From contig NGBS01000611.1 of NCBI GenBank assembly GCA_002245135.1, forward strand, positions 25,761 through 89,760: a stretch of 64,000 bases of DNA, in the 5' to 3' direction. Shown one piece after another: positions 1-11,950 of the stretch. The notes under the pieces were generated by a model that saw only the letters and a program-made list of their open reading frames with translations, was not told the origin of the DNA and did no database searches. Position numbers and translations under genes: made by a program. The stretch's first letter is position 1. Every line of letters begins with the position of its first letter. Source of the DNA: Proteromonas lacertae. Lineage: Eukaryota; Sar; Bigyra; Opalinata; Proteromonadidae.

Positions 1-42
1 TATATGAGTATAATTTAATTCATATTTATTATTTTGTTATAG

Positions 43-1229
43 AGATTTTAGATGTAAAGAATATTCTATTAAACACAATATTATTGGAATGGTATATAAA
101 TAACGATCCATATTTATTATTATCTGAAGAAAGAAAGAGTTTATTACATAATATCGAGTTTACAGAAGATATAGGAATAATATTAAAAGGTGAAGAAATA
201 AAATACAAAATAATGGTATTAATAATGATAATAGATTTGAATATAACCTTTGATATATCCAAATATTCTCGTGTTTCGTTGGAATTAATAAATACTTATA
301 AAAGTATATCTTCAGATTCAAATGATATGAAAGATGCAATCTGTAAGTGTTTAACATTATTCACAAAAGATAAACAATCCAATGCAATTATCCTAAAGAC
401 AAAAGATAAAGAATTAATCTCAAAAATTAATGAATATCAATCAATCACATCAAAGACTGATTTTGATACAACTGTTGAAGATATTAAAACAACACAAATA
501 TCATTAAAATGTATATCATCATCTCCAGCCAATAATAATAATAAGATAGCTATACCATCTCCACCAAAACAATCACGATTATCAATAACTTCAACAACTT
601 CACCATCTGTAAGAAGACATAGTGCAATGTATATGATGAGAAGTCCAAGGTTGTTTAGAGATAATAATAATGATATGGTTATGCCTAAAGGTAGTAATAG
701 TGGTTTTACTATGAAATCACCAAGATTGTCAAACCCATTGTTTGATAATACTAGGTTTTATGCTTGTATTATTACATCACCAAAATATGATAGACAATCT
801 CATTATATTAGATTATATGACAATAGTAAATACTCTATATTTAAATTGACTTATAAAATAACTGGTGAAAAGAAAGTGGAGATTAAATATAAACATAAAT
901 ATACTGAATTTAATAACTTCATTGCTATTTTCTTTAGTGTTGATAGTTATATATGTGAATGGAAAGGTGAGAATATTTATACATTTTATAATGAAAGTGA
1001 TGAATATTTTACTTGTAATAATGGTGGATCTGTTACTCAATTGAATAATATTCCACAGATTAAATCAGATTCAACATATCATGTTGTATATAAGAATAAA
1101 TCAATTTCCATCAGTGTTAATGATGGTGAAATGATTCAGTTGTTTAGTAATATTGATGTTCCTGTATGTCCATGTATTTCATTGGATAATTATAGTTCGA
1201 TTGAGTTAATGTCTATAACCGAAGAGTAA
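43..1229 (+). CDS. Unknown protein, 3' part only
   Basis: The gene runs in from the left edge. Bases 1-42 look like the end of a short intron (ending TTATAG) and the exon is open from 43 to a TAA at 1227-1229. About 394 residues are visible. The N-terminal third is probably helical. The middle (about residues 140-220) is rich in S, N, P and R with repeated SPR patterns, typical of a disordered linker. The last 160 residues alternate short hydrophobic stretches with Y/N/K-rich turns, which could be a beta-sandwich. I recognise no family and assign no function. It converges with the LIM gene, 128 bp downstream. Confidence 0.6.
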
Positions 1230-1357
1230 ATATTTTTATTTTTGTTATTATTTGTTTGCAATACCAAATAATTTAATTATATATATATATATTTGAATTT
1301 TAAAACAATGTAAATAATAATAAGAAATGATATTTATTTTTTATTAACTTACATAAT

Positions 1358-2766
1358 TTATTCTGCTGGAGCTTCTTCTGGTGCTGGTGCTTCCTCTGCT
1401 GGTGCTTCTTCTGTTGGAGCTTCTGCTGCTGGTTCTTCAGCTGGTGCTTCCTCTGCTGGTGCTTCTTCAGCTGCTGGTTCTACTGGAGCTGGAGCTTCTT
1501 CTGCTGGAGCTTCTTCTGCTGGTTCTTCTGTTGCTGGAGCTTCTTCTGTTGCTGGAGCTTCTTCTGTTGCTGGAGCTTCTTCTGGTGCTGGTTCTTCTGT
1601 TGCTGGAGCTTCTTCTGCTGCTGGAGCTTCTTCTGCTGCTGGAGCTTCTTCTGCTGGTTGTTCCTCAGCTGGTGCTGGTTCTTCTGTTGCTGGAGCTTCC
1701 TCTGCTGGAGCTGGTTCTTCTGTTGCTGGAGCTTCTTCTGCTGCTGGTTGTTCTTCAGCTGGTGCTGGTTGTTCTTCAGCTGGTGCTGGTTGTTCTTCAG
1801 CTGGTGCTGGTTGTTCTTCAGCTGGTGCTGGTTGTTCTTCAGCTGGTGCTGGTTGTTCCTCTGCTGGAGCTGGTTCTTCTGTTGCTGGAGCTGGTTCTTC
1901 TGTTGCTGGAGCTTCTTCTGCTGCTGGTTGTTCTTCAGCTGGTGCTGGTTGTTCTTCAGCTGGTGCTGGTTGTTCTTCAGCTGGTGCTGGTTCTTCTGTT
2001 GCTGGAGCTTCCTCTGCTGGTGCTTCCTCTGCTGCTGGTGCTTCCTCTGCTGCTGGTGCTTCCTCTGCTGGTGCTGGTGCTTCCTCTGCTGGTGCTGGAG
2101 CTTCTTCTACTGGAGCTGGTGTTTCTTCAGCACCGTAGGATGGTTGTGTTGATCTGTTGCATTGTATACATTGGAAATTACCTTGATATTTATAATAATT
2201 ACTACCTCCTTCAATTGGATTTCCACAATAGTGACATTTGAAACAGTCTGGATGGATTTGACTACCATCACTTAACTTTACAATATTAGTTTCTATTGGT
2301 TTATTACATATTGAACACTTTGGAGCATAATGTTCGCAATAATGTACTTTACAATAGAAAATTGGTGTATCTGGGTTGAAATCTGGTGGTTTGTAATATA
2401 TACCTTCACTAAATTCAGCACCACAGTCATTACATTTGAAACATTTCTTGTGATATGTTACACCATCTGCTAATGAATATACTCCCATTATAGCTTCGTG
2501 ACATACACCACACTTTGGAGCAACTTGATCGCAGTAATGTTTCACACAATATCTTTTGCCCTATTTAATAAAGGATACTATTCATACATCATGCAAATAT
2601 GATTGTTTCCCTCCTAATTCTTCTCCGTCTACTTCACATACAAAGCATTCTGGATGGTATCGATCTTCACCGCACTTAACTCCAGTCTCGGTAATAACTT
2701 TATTGCATAATACACAGATGTCTATAAATATTGATATTAAAACAATATAATATAAATACCTGCCAT
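1358..2766 (-). CDS. Three-LIM-domain protein with P/A/E-rich repeat tail
   Basis: Exons are 2766-2760, 2721-2588 and 2560-1358 (introns of 38 and 27 nt). The first exon is only ATGGCAG. The protein has about 447 residues. Three LIM zinc-binding domains fill the N-terminal half. Each shows the CxxC ... HxxC pattern: CVLC...HPECFVC in LIM1, CGVC...HKKCFKC in LIM2 and CSIC...HPDCFKC in LIM3. LIM domains bind two zinc ions and mediate protein contacts, usually in actin or signalling complexes. The C-terminal half is a low-complexity tail of APAEE/PAPAEEQ units (see repeat entry). The intron splits LIM1, so a model starting in the last exon would lose that domain. The partner is unknown. Confidence 0.85.
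1361..2125 (-). repeat. In-frame P/A/E-rich coding repeat
   Basis: The LIM protein tail is built from 5-7 residue units such as APAEE, APATEEP and PAPAEEQ, repeated some 50 times. At DNA level these are near-identical 15-21 bp units (GCTGGAGCTTCTTCT-like on the plus strand), much richer in G and C than the surroundings. The other strand is also open for hundreds of codons as a mechanical effect of the repeat, and I do not call a gene there. Copy number is likely to vary between strains. Confidence 0.9.
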
Positions 2767-3001
2767 TCTTTTAATCAAAATAAGAAAAACGAAAGTTCGG
2801 TAAGCAGATTTATGTAACGATATTTTCGGGTCTAACTGTCATTTCTGTTTAAAGAAAAAAAGTAACCACTTGAAAATTTAAAAAACACACCCATTTACAA
2901 CATTTTGAAATAAAAGAACAAAATTATAATAAAATATCAAATTTAACAATTCAATCACACAAAAATGAAAAAGTAATTCTACTTATCAACTTCATCATAA
3001 T

Positions 3002-3918
3002 CTATTTTAAAAATATACAATAATAAATCAATATACATCCATCTAAGAACCTTTTAATAATATCTTCATTAAGTAATTCATCAGCACTTGGTCTCATTCT
3101 TGGATTAAATTCTAACAGTCTGGCACATATATTTCTAATTGCTGGATTATAAATACTTGGAAATGAAACATTCGGTATCATTGAACCTCTGTGCTCTGTA
3201 CACAAAACCATAGTATCAGTAAATGCAAATGAATGTGTACACATCACATACAATATACAGCCTAATGAAAACATATCAACTTTATTGTCATATGATTCAT
3301 GTCTCATTATTTCAGGTGCTATATAATACTTTGAACCAACAGATGATGTAGCAGTAGGATCTAGATTATCAACAACCTTAGAAAATCCAAAATCGCCAAT
3401 GGCACAACGATTGTAATTGTCTATAAATATATTTTCTGGTTTTAAATCTCTATGAATGCAGTTTTTACTGTGAAGAAATGATAATCCATTTAATATATCA
3501 GTTAAAATACGTACTACAGCCTATTACATATGTAAATAATGTTATATACATGTTCTGTCAACCATAATCTTCGTGTTTTACAACTATTAATTCTGTCTAA
3601 CAAATCACCTTTTGCATAATATTTCATAACTAGTCGAATTTCACGGCCATGGATATATGCTTCTTTTAATTTTGCTATATTCGGATGTTCTCTGAACTTA
3701 CCAAGTGTTGATGCCTATTATTATTACGAAATTATATTTTTATAATATAATAATACTTCTTCACGAGTTCTACGAAAATCATCATCTGTAAGTCTTGTTA
3801 AATCTACTATTTTCATTGCATATATTTTTGTCATTCCACTCGATGTTCTAAGCTGTACTTTATGTACTATTCCATAACTACCTTGACCCAATTGCTCTAA
3901 TATTTGATATTCACTCAT
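3002..3918 (-). CDS. Ser/Thr protein kinase, kinase-domain-only (copy 1)
   Basis: Exons are 3918-3757, 3714-3550 and 3520-3002 (introns of 42 and 29 nt), giving 281 residues. All core kinase elements are present: glycine loop LGQGSYG, the ATP lysine in YAMKIV, HRDLKPEN catalytic loop, DFG and APE. It ends shortly after the C-lobe helix with RPSADELL, so there is no regulatory tail. The sequence style (HRDLKPENIF, DNKVDMFSLGCIL) fits the CAMK/NEK side of the kinome, but I cannot name the family. A paralog of the same length lies at 4661-5536 on the same strand. A TCAAGC element lies 23 bp upstream of the start. Confidence 0.85.
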
Positions 3919-4045
3919 AATTTTTAAAATGCAAAAAAAATCAAGCTGAAAACTTGTGCTATTTTGAAACGTATATATTTTATAAATTAGAGAATAAAGC
4001 GTTTAAGACATTATTAACTTGAATTGAATATCAAAATCACAAAAT

Positions 4046-4575
4046 ATGATTTTTGTTGATCCAGAGGATAGAAATGTAGGGTATCTTGAACCGAATATCA
4101 CTTCAAACCTTGTTGTTAAGAAGTATCATACAGCTTTATATAGATTAATGGGATTTGAAACTGTATTAATGATAATATTATATTTAATAATAGATTCTAC
4201 TCACTGTATTGTTATTCACAGATACTTTAGCACTTATCCCATCCTTAACAGTTTGTATTGGTCAGTATGTTATTTTACACTTGTTATATAAAGATATGGC
4301 GTTATTCTTTCACATTATGGTATTTAAATTATTATTACATTCAATATTAGGCTGCACTGTTATCAGCTTTTAGAGTGTGCATTTACATAACTTTGATAAT
4401 AGTGCATATTGTTGAAATGGTGAAGAATAAACTACCCAAACAAACATTGCAATTAATATATATTTCTGTTGGTATAGAATCATTGTGTATAATAGTGTGT
4501 TTATATTCGACATGGAAAAATTACAAATTATACATTTTTCAAAAGAATACAGAATATGTGCCACTTGAAACTTAG
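4046..4575 (+). CDS. Small multi-span membrane protein
   Basis: My best model has exons 4046-4268, 4294-4319 and 4351-4575 (introns of 25 and 31 nt), giving 157 residues. The 26-nt middle exon keeps the frame and joins a hydrophobic run into YMALFFHIM. The alternative is one 82-86 nt intron, which would be unusually long here. The protein has about four hydrophobic segments, a short hydrophilic N-terminus and a polar C-terminal tail. No family is recognised. It resembles in size and layout the four-span gene at 27597-28185, without evident sequence identity. It sits on the opposite strand between two kinase paralogs, so the kinase duplication is not a simple tandem one. Confidence 0.6.
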
Positions 4576-4660
4576 GATATTTATTTTTGTATATTTTTTA
4601 TTCTTTTTGTAATATTTAAAAAAACAAAATAATTTATATTTCATAATATTTATATTCTAT

Positions 4661-5536
4661 TTATTTTGGTACTTCATCATAACATCCATTCAAATACTTT
4701 CTAATAATAGGTCTTTGTAATACTTCATCAGCAGAAGGTCGATTTTGTGGATTATATTCCAACAAATCTTTACAAATATCTCTCAACTTCATATCATATA
4801 TATCAGGGAAGGCTACATCAGGTATCATTGATCCTCTATGATCTGAATATAATACAGTAACATCAGGAATAGCTTGAGTATGTGTACAAAGGACAAATAA
4901 AATACAACCTAAAGAAAACATATCTACTTTATTATCATATTGTATATGTCTCACTATTTCAGGAGCTACATAATATAAGGATCCTACTAGTGACATTGCC
5001 ATATGATCTGCACTTTCTACTATTTTTGATAAACCAAAATCACCTATTACACATCTGTTGAAATTATCTATAAATATGTTTTCTGGTTTTAAATCTCTGT
5101 GAATACAGTTATGTTCATGTAAATAACTTAAACCAGTTAATATATCTGTTAATATTCTTAATACAGCTTGCTCAGTAAACCACTTTCCTCTTGTTTTTAG
5201 ATGATTTATTTTTTCTAAAAGATCACCCTTTGTATAATATTTCATTACAACTCGTAATTCTTCATGGTCAGTGTTTACATTATAAGCATCAACAATCTTT
5301 GAAATATTTGGATGATCTCTAAATTTGCTTAATATTTTTATCTAATAAATACATATTTCAATTTAATATACTTCTTCATTGGTTTTTATTCTCATTTCTT
5401 GACTTAAAGCTGACATATTTATTATTTTCATCGCATAAGTCTTTAGTTGTGTAGTATTTTTGTACTTTCGTTGTACTTTATAGACAGTACCGTAATTACC
5501 TTTCTGAATTTCTTCTAATATTTGATATTCTTCCAT
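4661..5536 (-). CDS. Ser/Thr protein kinase, kinase-domain-only (copy 2)
   Basis: Exons are 5536-5372 and 5341-4661 (one 30-nt intron), giving 281 residues, the same length as copy 1. It has YAMKII for the ATP lysine, HRDLKPEN, DFG and APE. The glycine loop reads IQKGNYG where copy 1 has LGQGSYG, so the first glycine is a glutamine; the second and third remain, so activity is plausible but may be altered. The intron after the TNEE/TREE position is at the same place as intron 1 of copy 1, and the second intron of copy 1 is absent here. GCTTGA lies about 38 bp upstream of the start. Confidence 0.85.
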
Positions 5537-5657
5537 TTTAAAGCAAAATTAAAAAGTGAAGATCAAACAATCGGCTTGATTTGTTTATGTTTTTTAATTC
5601 TGTTAAAACGGAAATAAAGAACTAAATCAGAATAAATTATGTTAAAAATATCTACAT

Positions 5658-7199
5658 TTATTCATCTTTTTCACTTTCAACCTCTACATCATCCAAGGCA
5701 GCTAGATCAAAATTATCAGCAGGAAATCTATATTTCTTTTCACTTGTAGCTTCTGCTTCCTTATTCTCTGATATTTTCTCATTCCATTCTTTCTCAGCCT
5801 TACTTAATTTCTTCAACTGTTTCTTTGCTATTGATACTTTTTCTTTTTCTAACTGTAATTGTTCTTTTTGAATTCTCATCTTATCACTCAACATTCTTCT
5901 TTCATTCTCTTCTTTTTCTATTTCATATTTTGACATTGTCTCATGTAATTCTTTTTCTTTCTCTTTTAATAGTTTCTTCTGAGATCTTATTAACCTTTCT
6001 CTCCTTTTTAGTTTTTCTTCACTTTTATTCAATTTTGCATGCTTTATTTCAATATTCATTTGTTCATTCTCTAGATATGTTTGTGCTTCTGGTGGTAATT
6101 TCTTCTATGAATATATATGAATATATAAAAAATATATAAAATATACTTTTAATTCATCATCTTCATCATCATAATCAACTTCTGGTTTAAGACTTCCACT
6201 ATTATAATCATTATTTGATTTTGACGTATTTGTATTTGAATGAACTGATGTATGAGTATTACTACTTTCATCAAATTCATTAGACGAAGATATTTCATCA
6301 TTTACTTGTTGTTGTTGTTGTGGAGATTGTGATTGTTTTGGTTCATCTTTCAATAATTCTTCATCTATTTCATCATCTATATCATTATTATCATTTTGAT
6401 TGGCTTGAGTTTGACTTGGTTTATTGGATATTGCTGAAGAATTAAAAGATGGTGATGATAATGATTGTTGAGTTTGTGATGGTATTTGTGAAGTTGCTGT
6501 TGCTGTTGGAGATGCTGGTTGTGATTTAGAAGGAGATTTATTGTTATTATTTTGTTGTTGTTGTTGTTGTTGAAGTTTATATAATTGTTGTTGTAATTGA
6601 TGAATTTCTTTAATATATTGTTTATTTTCAGTTTCTAATCTATTTATTTGACTGAATCTTGGATCAAATTTGAGTGATCTGATTTCTTCTTTTGCTTCTT
6701 GTAATGAATATCTCAAATTCACTATTTGTGATCTTAATTTTGATATTATTGAACCATAATATCCATCATCTGGTTGACCTGGTGGATGCATGTTATTATC
6801 TATTTCTTGTCTTATTTCTGCTTGTGTCAGAGATTCTACCCACAAATTTCTTGCTTGTGTGAGCTTTAGTTGTTCTTTTAAGTGATTATTTTCTTGTTTC
6901 AGTGATATTATTCTTTGATACATTTCTTCAGGTTCTAGTCGAAATTTTGGTCGATCTAACCTCGATTTACTATTCAGAATAACATAGGATAAATACTTTA
7001 TATCGCCATCCATATAAGGACTGGGTTTGGCTGATACAGATCGAATTCTTCTAGGACTTCTAGCTGAACTACACTTTGCTATATACAATAAACAGGATAA
7101 TCTAATACATGATGCTCTACTGTGAGTTCTACTACTGCCTTTAGGTTTCATAGGAACATATCTAACAGGAGATGAAGAAAATTCATCTAAAAAATTCAT
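5658..7199 (-). CDS. Coiled-coil protein with Q/N/S-rich linker
   Basis: Exons are 7199-6147 and 6104-5658 (one 42-nt intron), giving 499 residues. The N-terminal 85 residues are basic and S/R-rich. A first coiled coil covers about residues 90-215 and ends in a polyglutamine tract. A disordered Q/S/N/P-rich and then acidic linker follows (about 220-350). The second exon encodes a highly charged K/E coiled coil with an acidic end. There are no enzyme motifs or membrane segments. The layout suits a cytoskeletal or centrosomal scaffold, but this is inference from composition only. The start is the first ATG of the open frame. Confidence 0.7.
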
Positions 7200-7319
7200 C
7201 TAAATAAAAATTGAAAAAAAACTGTTTTAAATGGAGCGAAAAAAAGAATTTTCAATAACCACAAAAGTAAAAAAAACTAAAAAAACAATGCAAATATATT
7301 AATTTAAGTATTTACTTAT

Positions 7320-7939
7320 CTATTTATTATTACTATTGTTAAAGTCATTAAAATCAGAAAAAGCTGTAGTTCCTGGCGTTCTAATTGAATCACTAGGTGA
7401 AGTTCCAAGCAAATAACTAGCAGCAGGTGGTGAAGAAGGAGGAAAATTAATAGTCAAAAGAGAAGGATCAAAAGGAGTAGCATAAGGCAATATAGAACTC
7501 ATATTTTCATACTAATTATAATAAATAAATGTTTTATATAATATATATACAGAGTTATTTTGTGGTATAGGTGTATGTGGAATTGGTTTTGATATAATTG
7601 GTGGAGTATGAAGTGGAGAAATTGATGGAAGACTATTGCTATTATTATTATTATTATTATTATTAGAGATAGAAATGGAATGAATAAACTGTTGAAGATT
7701 ATTATCTTGTTGTGTGTTATTATTATTATTATTATTATTTGGTATAGGAAGTGGTAAAGGAGGTGGTGGTATTTGTTGTTGCTGCTGTAAAGATGTATGA
7801 AATGACTGTAATTGTAACTGAGGAGGAATATTAGAAGATGATTGCTGTTGATTATTATTAAGTAAATGTCTTTGATGGATTTTTTGTTTATATTTTATTG
7901 ATTTTGTTATGTGTAATGTATATACTTTTGAAGATAGTG

Positions 7940-7990
<51 letters not shown>

Positions 7991-8712
7991 GCATTTGCCT
8001 TTTTATTTTTCTTTGAATGTGTTTTTCTCTCAATTTCTGTTTAGTTGTTGCTTGATTTTCATTATATTCATTTTTCATTTTTTCATTTTCTATGTTATTA
8101 CTACTATCTATTGCTATTATTATTATTATCTACAGTAGTTGATGGTTGAGGATCATTATCTTTTATTTTATTTAAACAGTCCAAAATATGTGAATAAGCC
8201 GTTTGTAATATACTTACTTTATCACTCTTTGGTAGTTTTCCTCTTTTCTCTTCTAACTCTTTCTTTATTTCTAATATTAGGTTTTTGATTGTGGTGGTCC
8301 TTCGTCTTTCTATTGCTTTGTGTGTTTCTTTTGATTCTTCTTTTGTTCTTTTTCTATTACTATAATAAAGAATAATTATACTTCTTTGTTTGAGGAGTCT
8401 GTCTTATTACTGGCTGAGGGATAGGTTGCGGTGATAATTGCATAAGTTGATTTGTTTGATACTGTAAAAGCTAAAGTATAAAAAGATTAAAATAGAACAG
8501 AATATACCTCAGTAGTACTGGGGTTTCTAGATAATGAGAATATTTGCCTTGGAAATAAAGACAAAGAATCGTTAAAATCCTGATATTGAGTTAAATCGGC
8601 TAAAGAATAAAAATTAAATGATACCAAGATTTGATGATGATGTATTGAAGTAATGGCCATTCACAAAAGTTGGTGAAAGCTGAAAATTCGGGGTGACTGG
8701 CGTGTTATTCAT
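7320..8712 (-). CDS. bHLH transcription-factor-like protein, Q/N/P-rich tail, frame break
   Basis: Exons are 8712-8625, 8599-8508, 8470-8382 and 8359 onward, with introns of 25, 37 and 22 nt; a last intron (38 nt) lies near 7510-7550. Residues about 95-150 form a basic helix-loop-helix: a basic stretch with HKAIERRR, helix 1, a GKLPKSDK loop and a helix starting SILQTAY. This is the class that dimerises and binds E-boxes. After the bHLH the frame meets TAG at 8104-8106. A second frame, open from 8128, continues through polyQ (17 Q), polyN and proline runs to TAG at 7320-7322. A one-base difference in the (AAT)n tract at 8107-8130 would join them. I treat it as one gene with a sequence error, or less likely two genes. 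Confidence 0.65.
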
Positions 8713-8846
8713 TAAAAAAAAACAATCCTAAAATTATAACCGTTTCAGTTTCTGTTATATTTTTATTTTATTTTTATCTCCCTCAGAAAAACAATTTCAA
8801 CTATCATACACTTCATGAAAAATGTTATAATGTAATACAATTTCAT

Positions 8847-11800
8847 CTATAAAGATACACCAGTATCAGTTCTAGGAATTTGAAATTCAACATTGTTATT
8901 TCTGAAAACTTTACATGAGTATTTACCACTCAATGTATTAATAATTATTTCCATCAAATCTTTCACATTTGTCTTATCATCAACAATTAAATCAGCATCT
9001 TTGTTCTTTCCATCAACATCAACTCTAATAACAGGTACAAATGGATGTCCTGGTGCAGCAGGTAAATCACTATAAGCAACAATAACATTAACACCACCAC
9101 TTGCAATACCAACTAAATTCTCAATCCAACTCTCAGTTAAACTCTGCATGATATGGTATTTATTATTTCTATCGCTTAAAGGTACAGTTTCACCAAATAA
9201 ACAGGTATTTTGTGGTTTAACTTCATGGAATATTTTCTCATTATATTCTTTTGATTGAATATGACTGCTTTTCTCTGTTGTTACAATATACATTCCATTA
9301 CCACCAGCAATTGTTGTTAACTCAATTAATAACTTAATAATTGGTTCAGGAAGTGATTTGCTGTGCGTAAATATACCAATACCATAGTTACAAATATCAG
9401 TGGTTATTCTTTCAGGTTGTTTTAATTCAGATACTTTAGTTTTGAGATAATTCTCTACTTTTTCATAACATTTATCAATACCATGATCATTTTGAATTGA
9501 AGCTTGTCCATAATCATTAATATTCATATTTAAACCTTTCATCTATTCAATAATAATAATAATTAATAATAAATATACGATTTTATCAAAATAAGCAATC
9601 AATGTCTTTTCACATCCATGTTCCAATAACAATGTATTTCTGACATTATTATGAGTTAAATGACCAATCATTACTCTGTCATATAACTTTAATCCATCAA
9701 ATGGATGATCACCATAACCTTCACCACATCCTTCAGTATGAGGTAATGCAACAATTCGACTATAAATATCACTAATACGGTTATTAGTTGAAGATGATGA
9801 ATTGGTCTTTTGTTTCTTTGGTGATTTTCTTTTCTTTTCTTCATTCTCTAACATAGTTTGGAGGTAAAAAAATAATAAATTAAAGAAAATAATAATAATA
9901 TATATAAAAAAAATGATATCTTATTGGCATATTTCATAGAAACTTGTCCTGAACATAAACTAGTAGGTAATACTAAGAATATATTATCACCACCAACTAT
10001 TTCTCTTTCAGGTAATTTAACACCATCAAATTTCAATGTTGTTGTATTCACTGATTCAGATATAGGATATGGTGAATGACTTGGTGGTTTTCTTTCCATT
10101 GTAACTTTATAATCATCTTTAGAGATATTATACCAATTCCTCCATATTTGAACCTATATTTATTAATAAATATTTATACTTGTGAATGACCTGCTATTTC
10201 TCCTTGTGTTTTTTCACCACTACATACTCTAATCAATCTCTCAAATGTTTCTTCAGTCAAAGTCTCCATACTCTTACCATCTAAATATTCACCAGCATTC
10301 ACATCAATATCACCACTTAATAATTCATATCTACCTGTTGTAGTCATTAACTTAATAATCGGTACAAATGGATGATTAGTTACTGATCCATTTCCTGTAC
10401 TGAATAAGATAATATTACATCCACTAGCTACTTGTCCAGCAACTGATTCAATATCATTACCAGGACTATCCATGAAATAATAACCTCTTTCTTTATTCTG
10501 ACTTCCTTCACTATAATTCAAACAGTAATCTAATCGACAGCATTCTGGTTTCTTCATTGCTGCACCTAATGATTTGATTGTAATGTTATATAAACCTCTA
10601 TAGAAGTTTCCACCACTTGGATTACTTTGTGCACTCATTCCATGATTACCTGCCCATTCATCATAATGGGATTGTAACTGTAAAAAACTCTTTGCAGTTT
10701 CTAAATCTTTGACTTTATCTAATATATAACTACCTGCTCCTATTAATTCATCTGTTTCTGCTAAGATTCCTTTTCCACCTTGTTTGATTATCTTTGCTGC
10801 AATATTACCTTGTAATGGATTGGCACTTATTCCACTAAATGCATCACTTCCTCCACATTGTAATGCGACGGTTAAATCAGAGAGTGGACATGGTTCTCTT
10901 TTGGAACGAGTAAATTGCTTTTTGAATTTATTTACCAGTTTTCTTCCTTCTTCGATTGTATCATCGAAATTTGGTTTTACTTCGATATATTCTGCTATTA
11001 CTTTACTAATATCAATTCCTCTACCTGATATCTCTTTATCGATCATTTCTTTTGTTATGTGACATCTATACATACATAATTAAGAGAATTATATACGATG
11101 GTGAAGTTACAACTATAGCAGCACATGTATTTGGATGACATATAAATCCAGCTATAGTTCTCAATAAGTAATCAATATTATGAGGAGTTGTATCACAATC
11201 ATCTTCAGTATGTCTTATACAAGCCAAGCCGTCAAGATTCTTTGATTTGGCAAATGTATTACCAAATGAATTCACAATTGCTTGAGCATAGGGACCACAA
11301 ACTGCATTCAAACCAATAACTACTATGAAACTCCTTGTTCCTACTCCTCTATTTCCTTCACGTTTATAACCGTCAAAGTAACGTAATTCTTTATCCAACG
11401 GTAATTGTTCTGCTGGTTTGAAATTCTTTTCATCTAACACAAATTCGTCTATTCTATCATCAAAGTTGCATTCTGTTGGTAATTCAAGTGATGGATCAAT
11501 TACTTCTATTGACATATAAATAATTATAACCACTATAAATAGTAAATACTTAAAGCTTCTAATCCTCTTCGATTAATTAGATAATCACCTGGATGTAAAT
11601 CAGTCAACGTTGTTCCAAATTCCAACCCCCATGAATATACGTGTTTACCTTTTGGTATTTCTTCAATAGCAAATCTATGACCTAAACAACAAGTCTAAAT
11701 TATCATTAAATAAACTAATTTGGTATAATTATTCAATAAAAAGATATATGTGAAATAGAAACAGTCTTCCCTTCTGGTAGTTCAATCTGTGTTCCTTTTT

Positions 11801-11882
11801 CTAAACGAACACATGCCACAGCACAATTGTCACCAGCCTTAGGAATTCGAGCAATATCATGAAACTTGAGAATCTTGGCCAT
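8847..11882 (-). CDS. UxaA/GarD-family sugar-acid dehydratase, tandem catalytic domains
   Basis: Seven exons: 11882-11748, 11694-11550, 11505-11097, 11065-10180, 10153-9920, 9863-9579, 9542-8847, giving 929 residues. The family dehydrates altronate or galactarate to keto-deoxy acids. Residues 1-90 match the N-terminal SAF domain (DNCAVACVRLEKGT..., GHRFAIEEI). Two related catalytic-type halves follow: the first has FDGYKREGNRGVGTR and HTEDDC, the second HTEGCGEGYG and LEHGCEK. E. coli UxaA and GarD are about 500 residues with one such domain, so this is a fused duplication. The second half has a K/S-rich insert. Introns 1 and 5 begin ATATC (separate entries); the rest are 26-44 nt GT-AG. Bacterial families like this are often acquired laterally; intron-rich structure argues for an old acquisition. 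Divergent with PLC1, 68 bp away. Confidence 0.8.
9864..9919 (-). other. Probable U12-type AT-AC intron
   Basis: The 56-nt intron starts ATATCATTTT and ends TTTTTTTAC. The exon before it ends in frame with AAG (Lys) and the next resumes CTC CAA ACT ATG in frame. Using the later AG (GTTAG) instead puts the downstream exon out of frame, and there is no suitable GT donor. TTTCTTTAAT lies about 16 nt before the 3' end and resembles the U12 branch-site consensus TTCCTTAAC. Lacking RNA data, I infer class from motif, spacing and frame. Confidence 0.75.
11695..11747 (-). other. Probable U12-type AT-AG intron
   Basis: The 53-nt intron starts ATATCTTTTT and ends AATTTAG. Keeping the five codons before it (VSISH) preserves the spacing known in bacterial UxaA between the TVT strand and the GHKF motif. 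The only nearby GT donor would remove them. TTTATTTAAT lies about 11-14 nt from the 3' end, a plausible U12 branch site. It is longer than any phased GT-AG intron in this window except the AT-AC intron of the same gene. Confidence 0.65.
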
Positions 11883-11924
11883 ATTCAATAAAATCTTTGA
11901 TTTTATATTCTTCAGATTAGCTTG

Positions 11925-11930
11925 GCTTGA
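11925..11930. promoter_or_regulatory. GCTTGA element in a 68-bp divergent promoter
   Basis: The dehydratase gene (start 11882) and PLC1 (start 11951) diverge from only 68 bp. GCTTGA, the complement of TCAAGC, sits about 43 bp from one start and 21 bp from the other. TCAAGC/GCTTGA recurs 10-51 bp upstream of several other starts here (see findings). Function is inferred from position only. Confidence 0.35.
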
Positions 11931-11950
11931 TAATTATGAAAATTTAAAAA

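Noticed and set aside
1361-2125. CRISPR-like array
   Set aside because: Units are contiguous without unique spacers, are in frame in a coding region, and the genome is eukaryotic.
1381-2241. Long plus-strand open frames encoding L/V- or W/C/F-rich proteins opposite the LIM gene tail
   Set aside because: They are by-products of the APAEE repeat, which leaves every frame open. Composition is implausible and there is no homology or start context.
8104-8139. A very short intron explaining the bHLH frame break
   Set aside because: All GT...AG options starting at GTAGAT (20-44 nt) give an immediate stop or the wrong frame; a one-base slip in the AAT tract is simpler.
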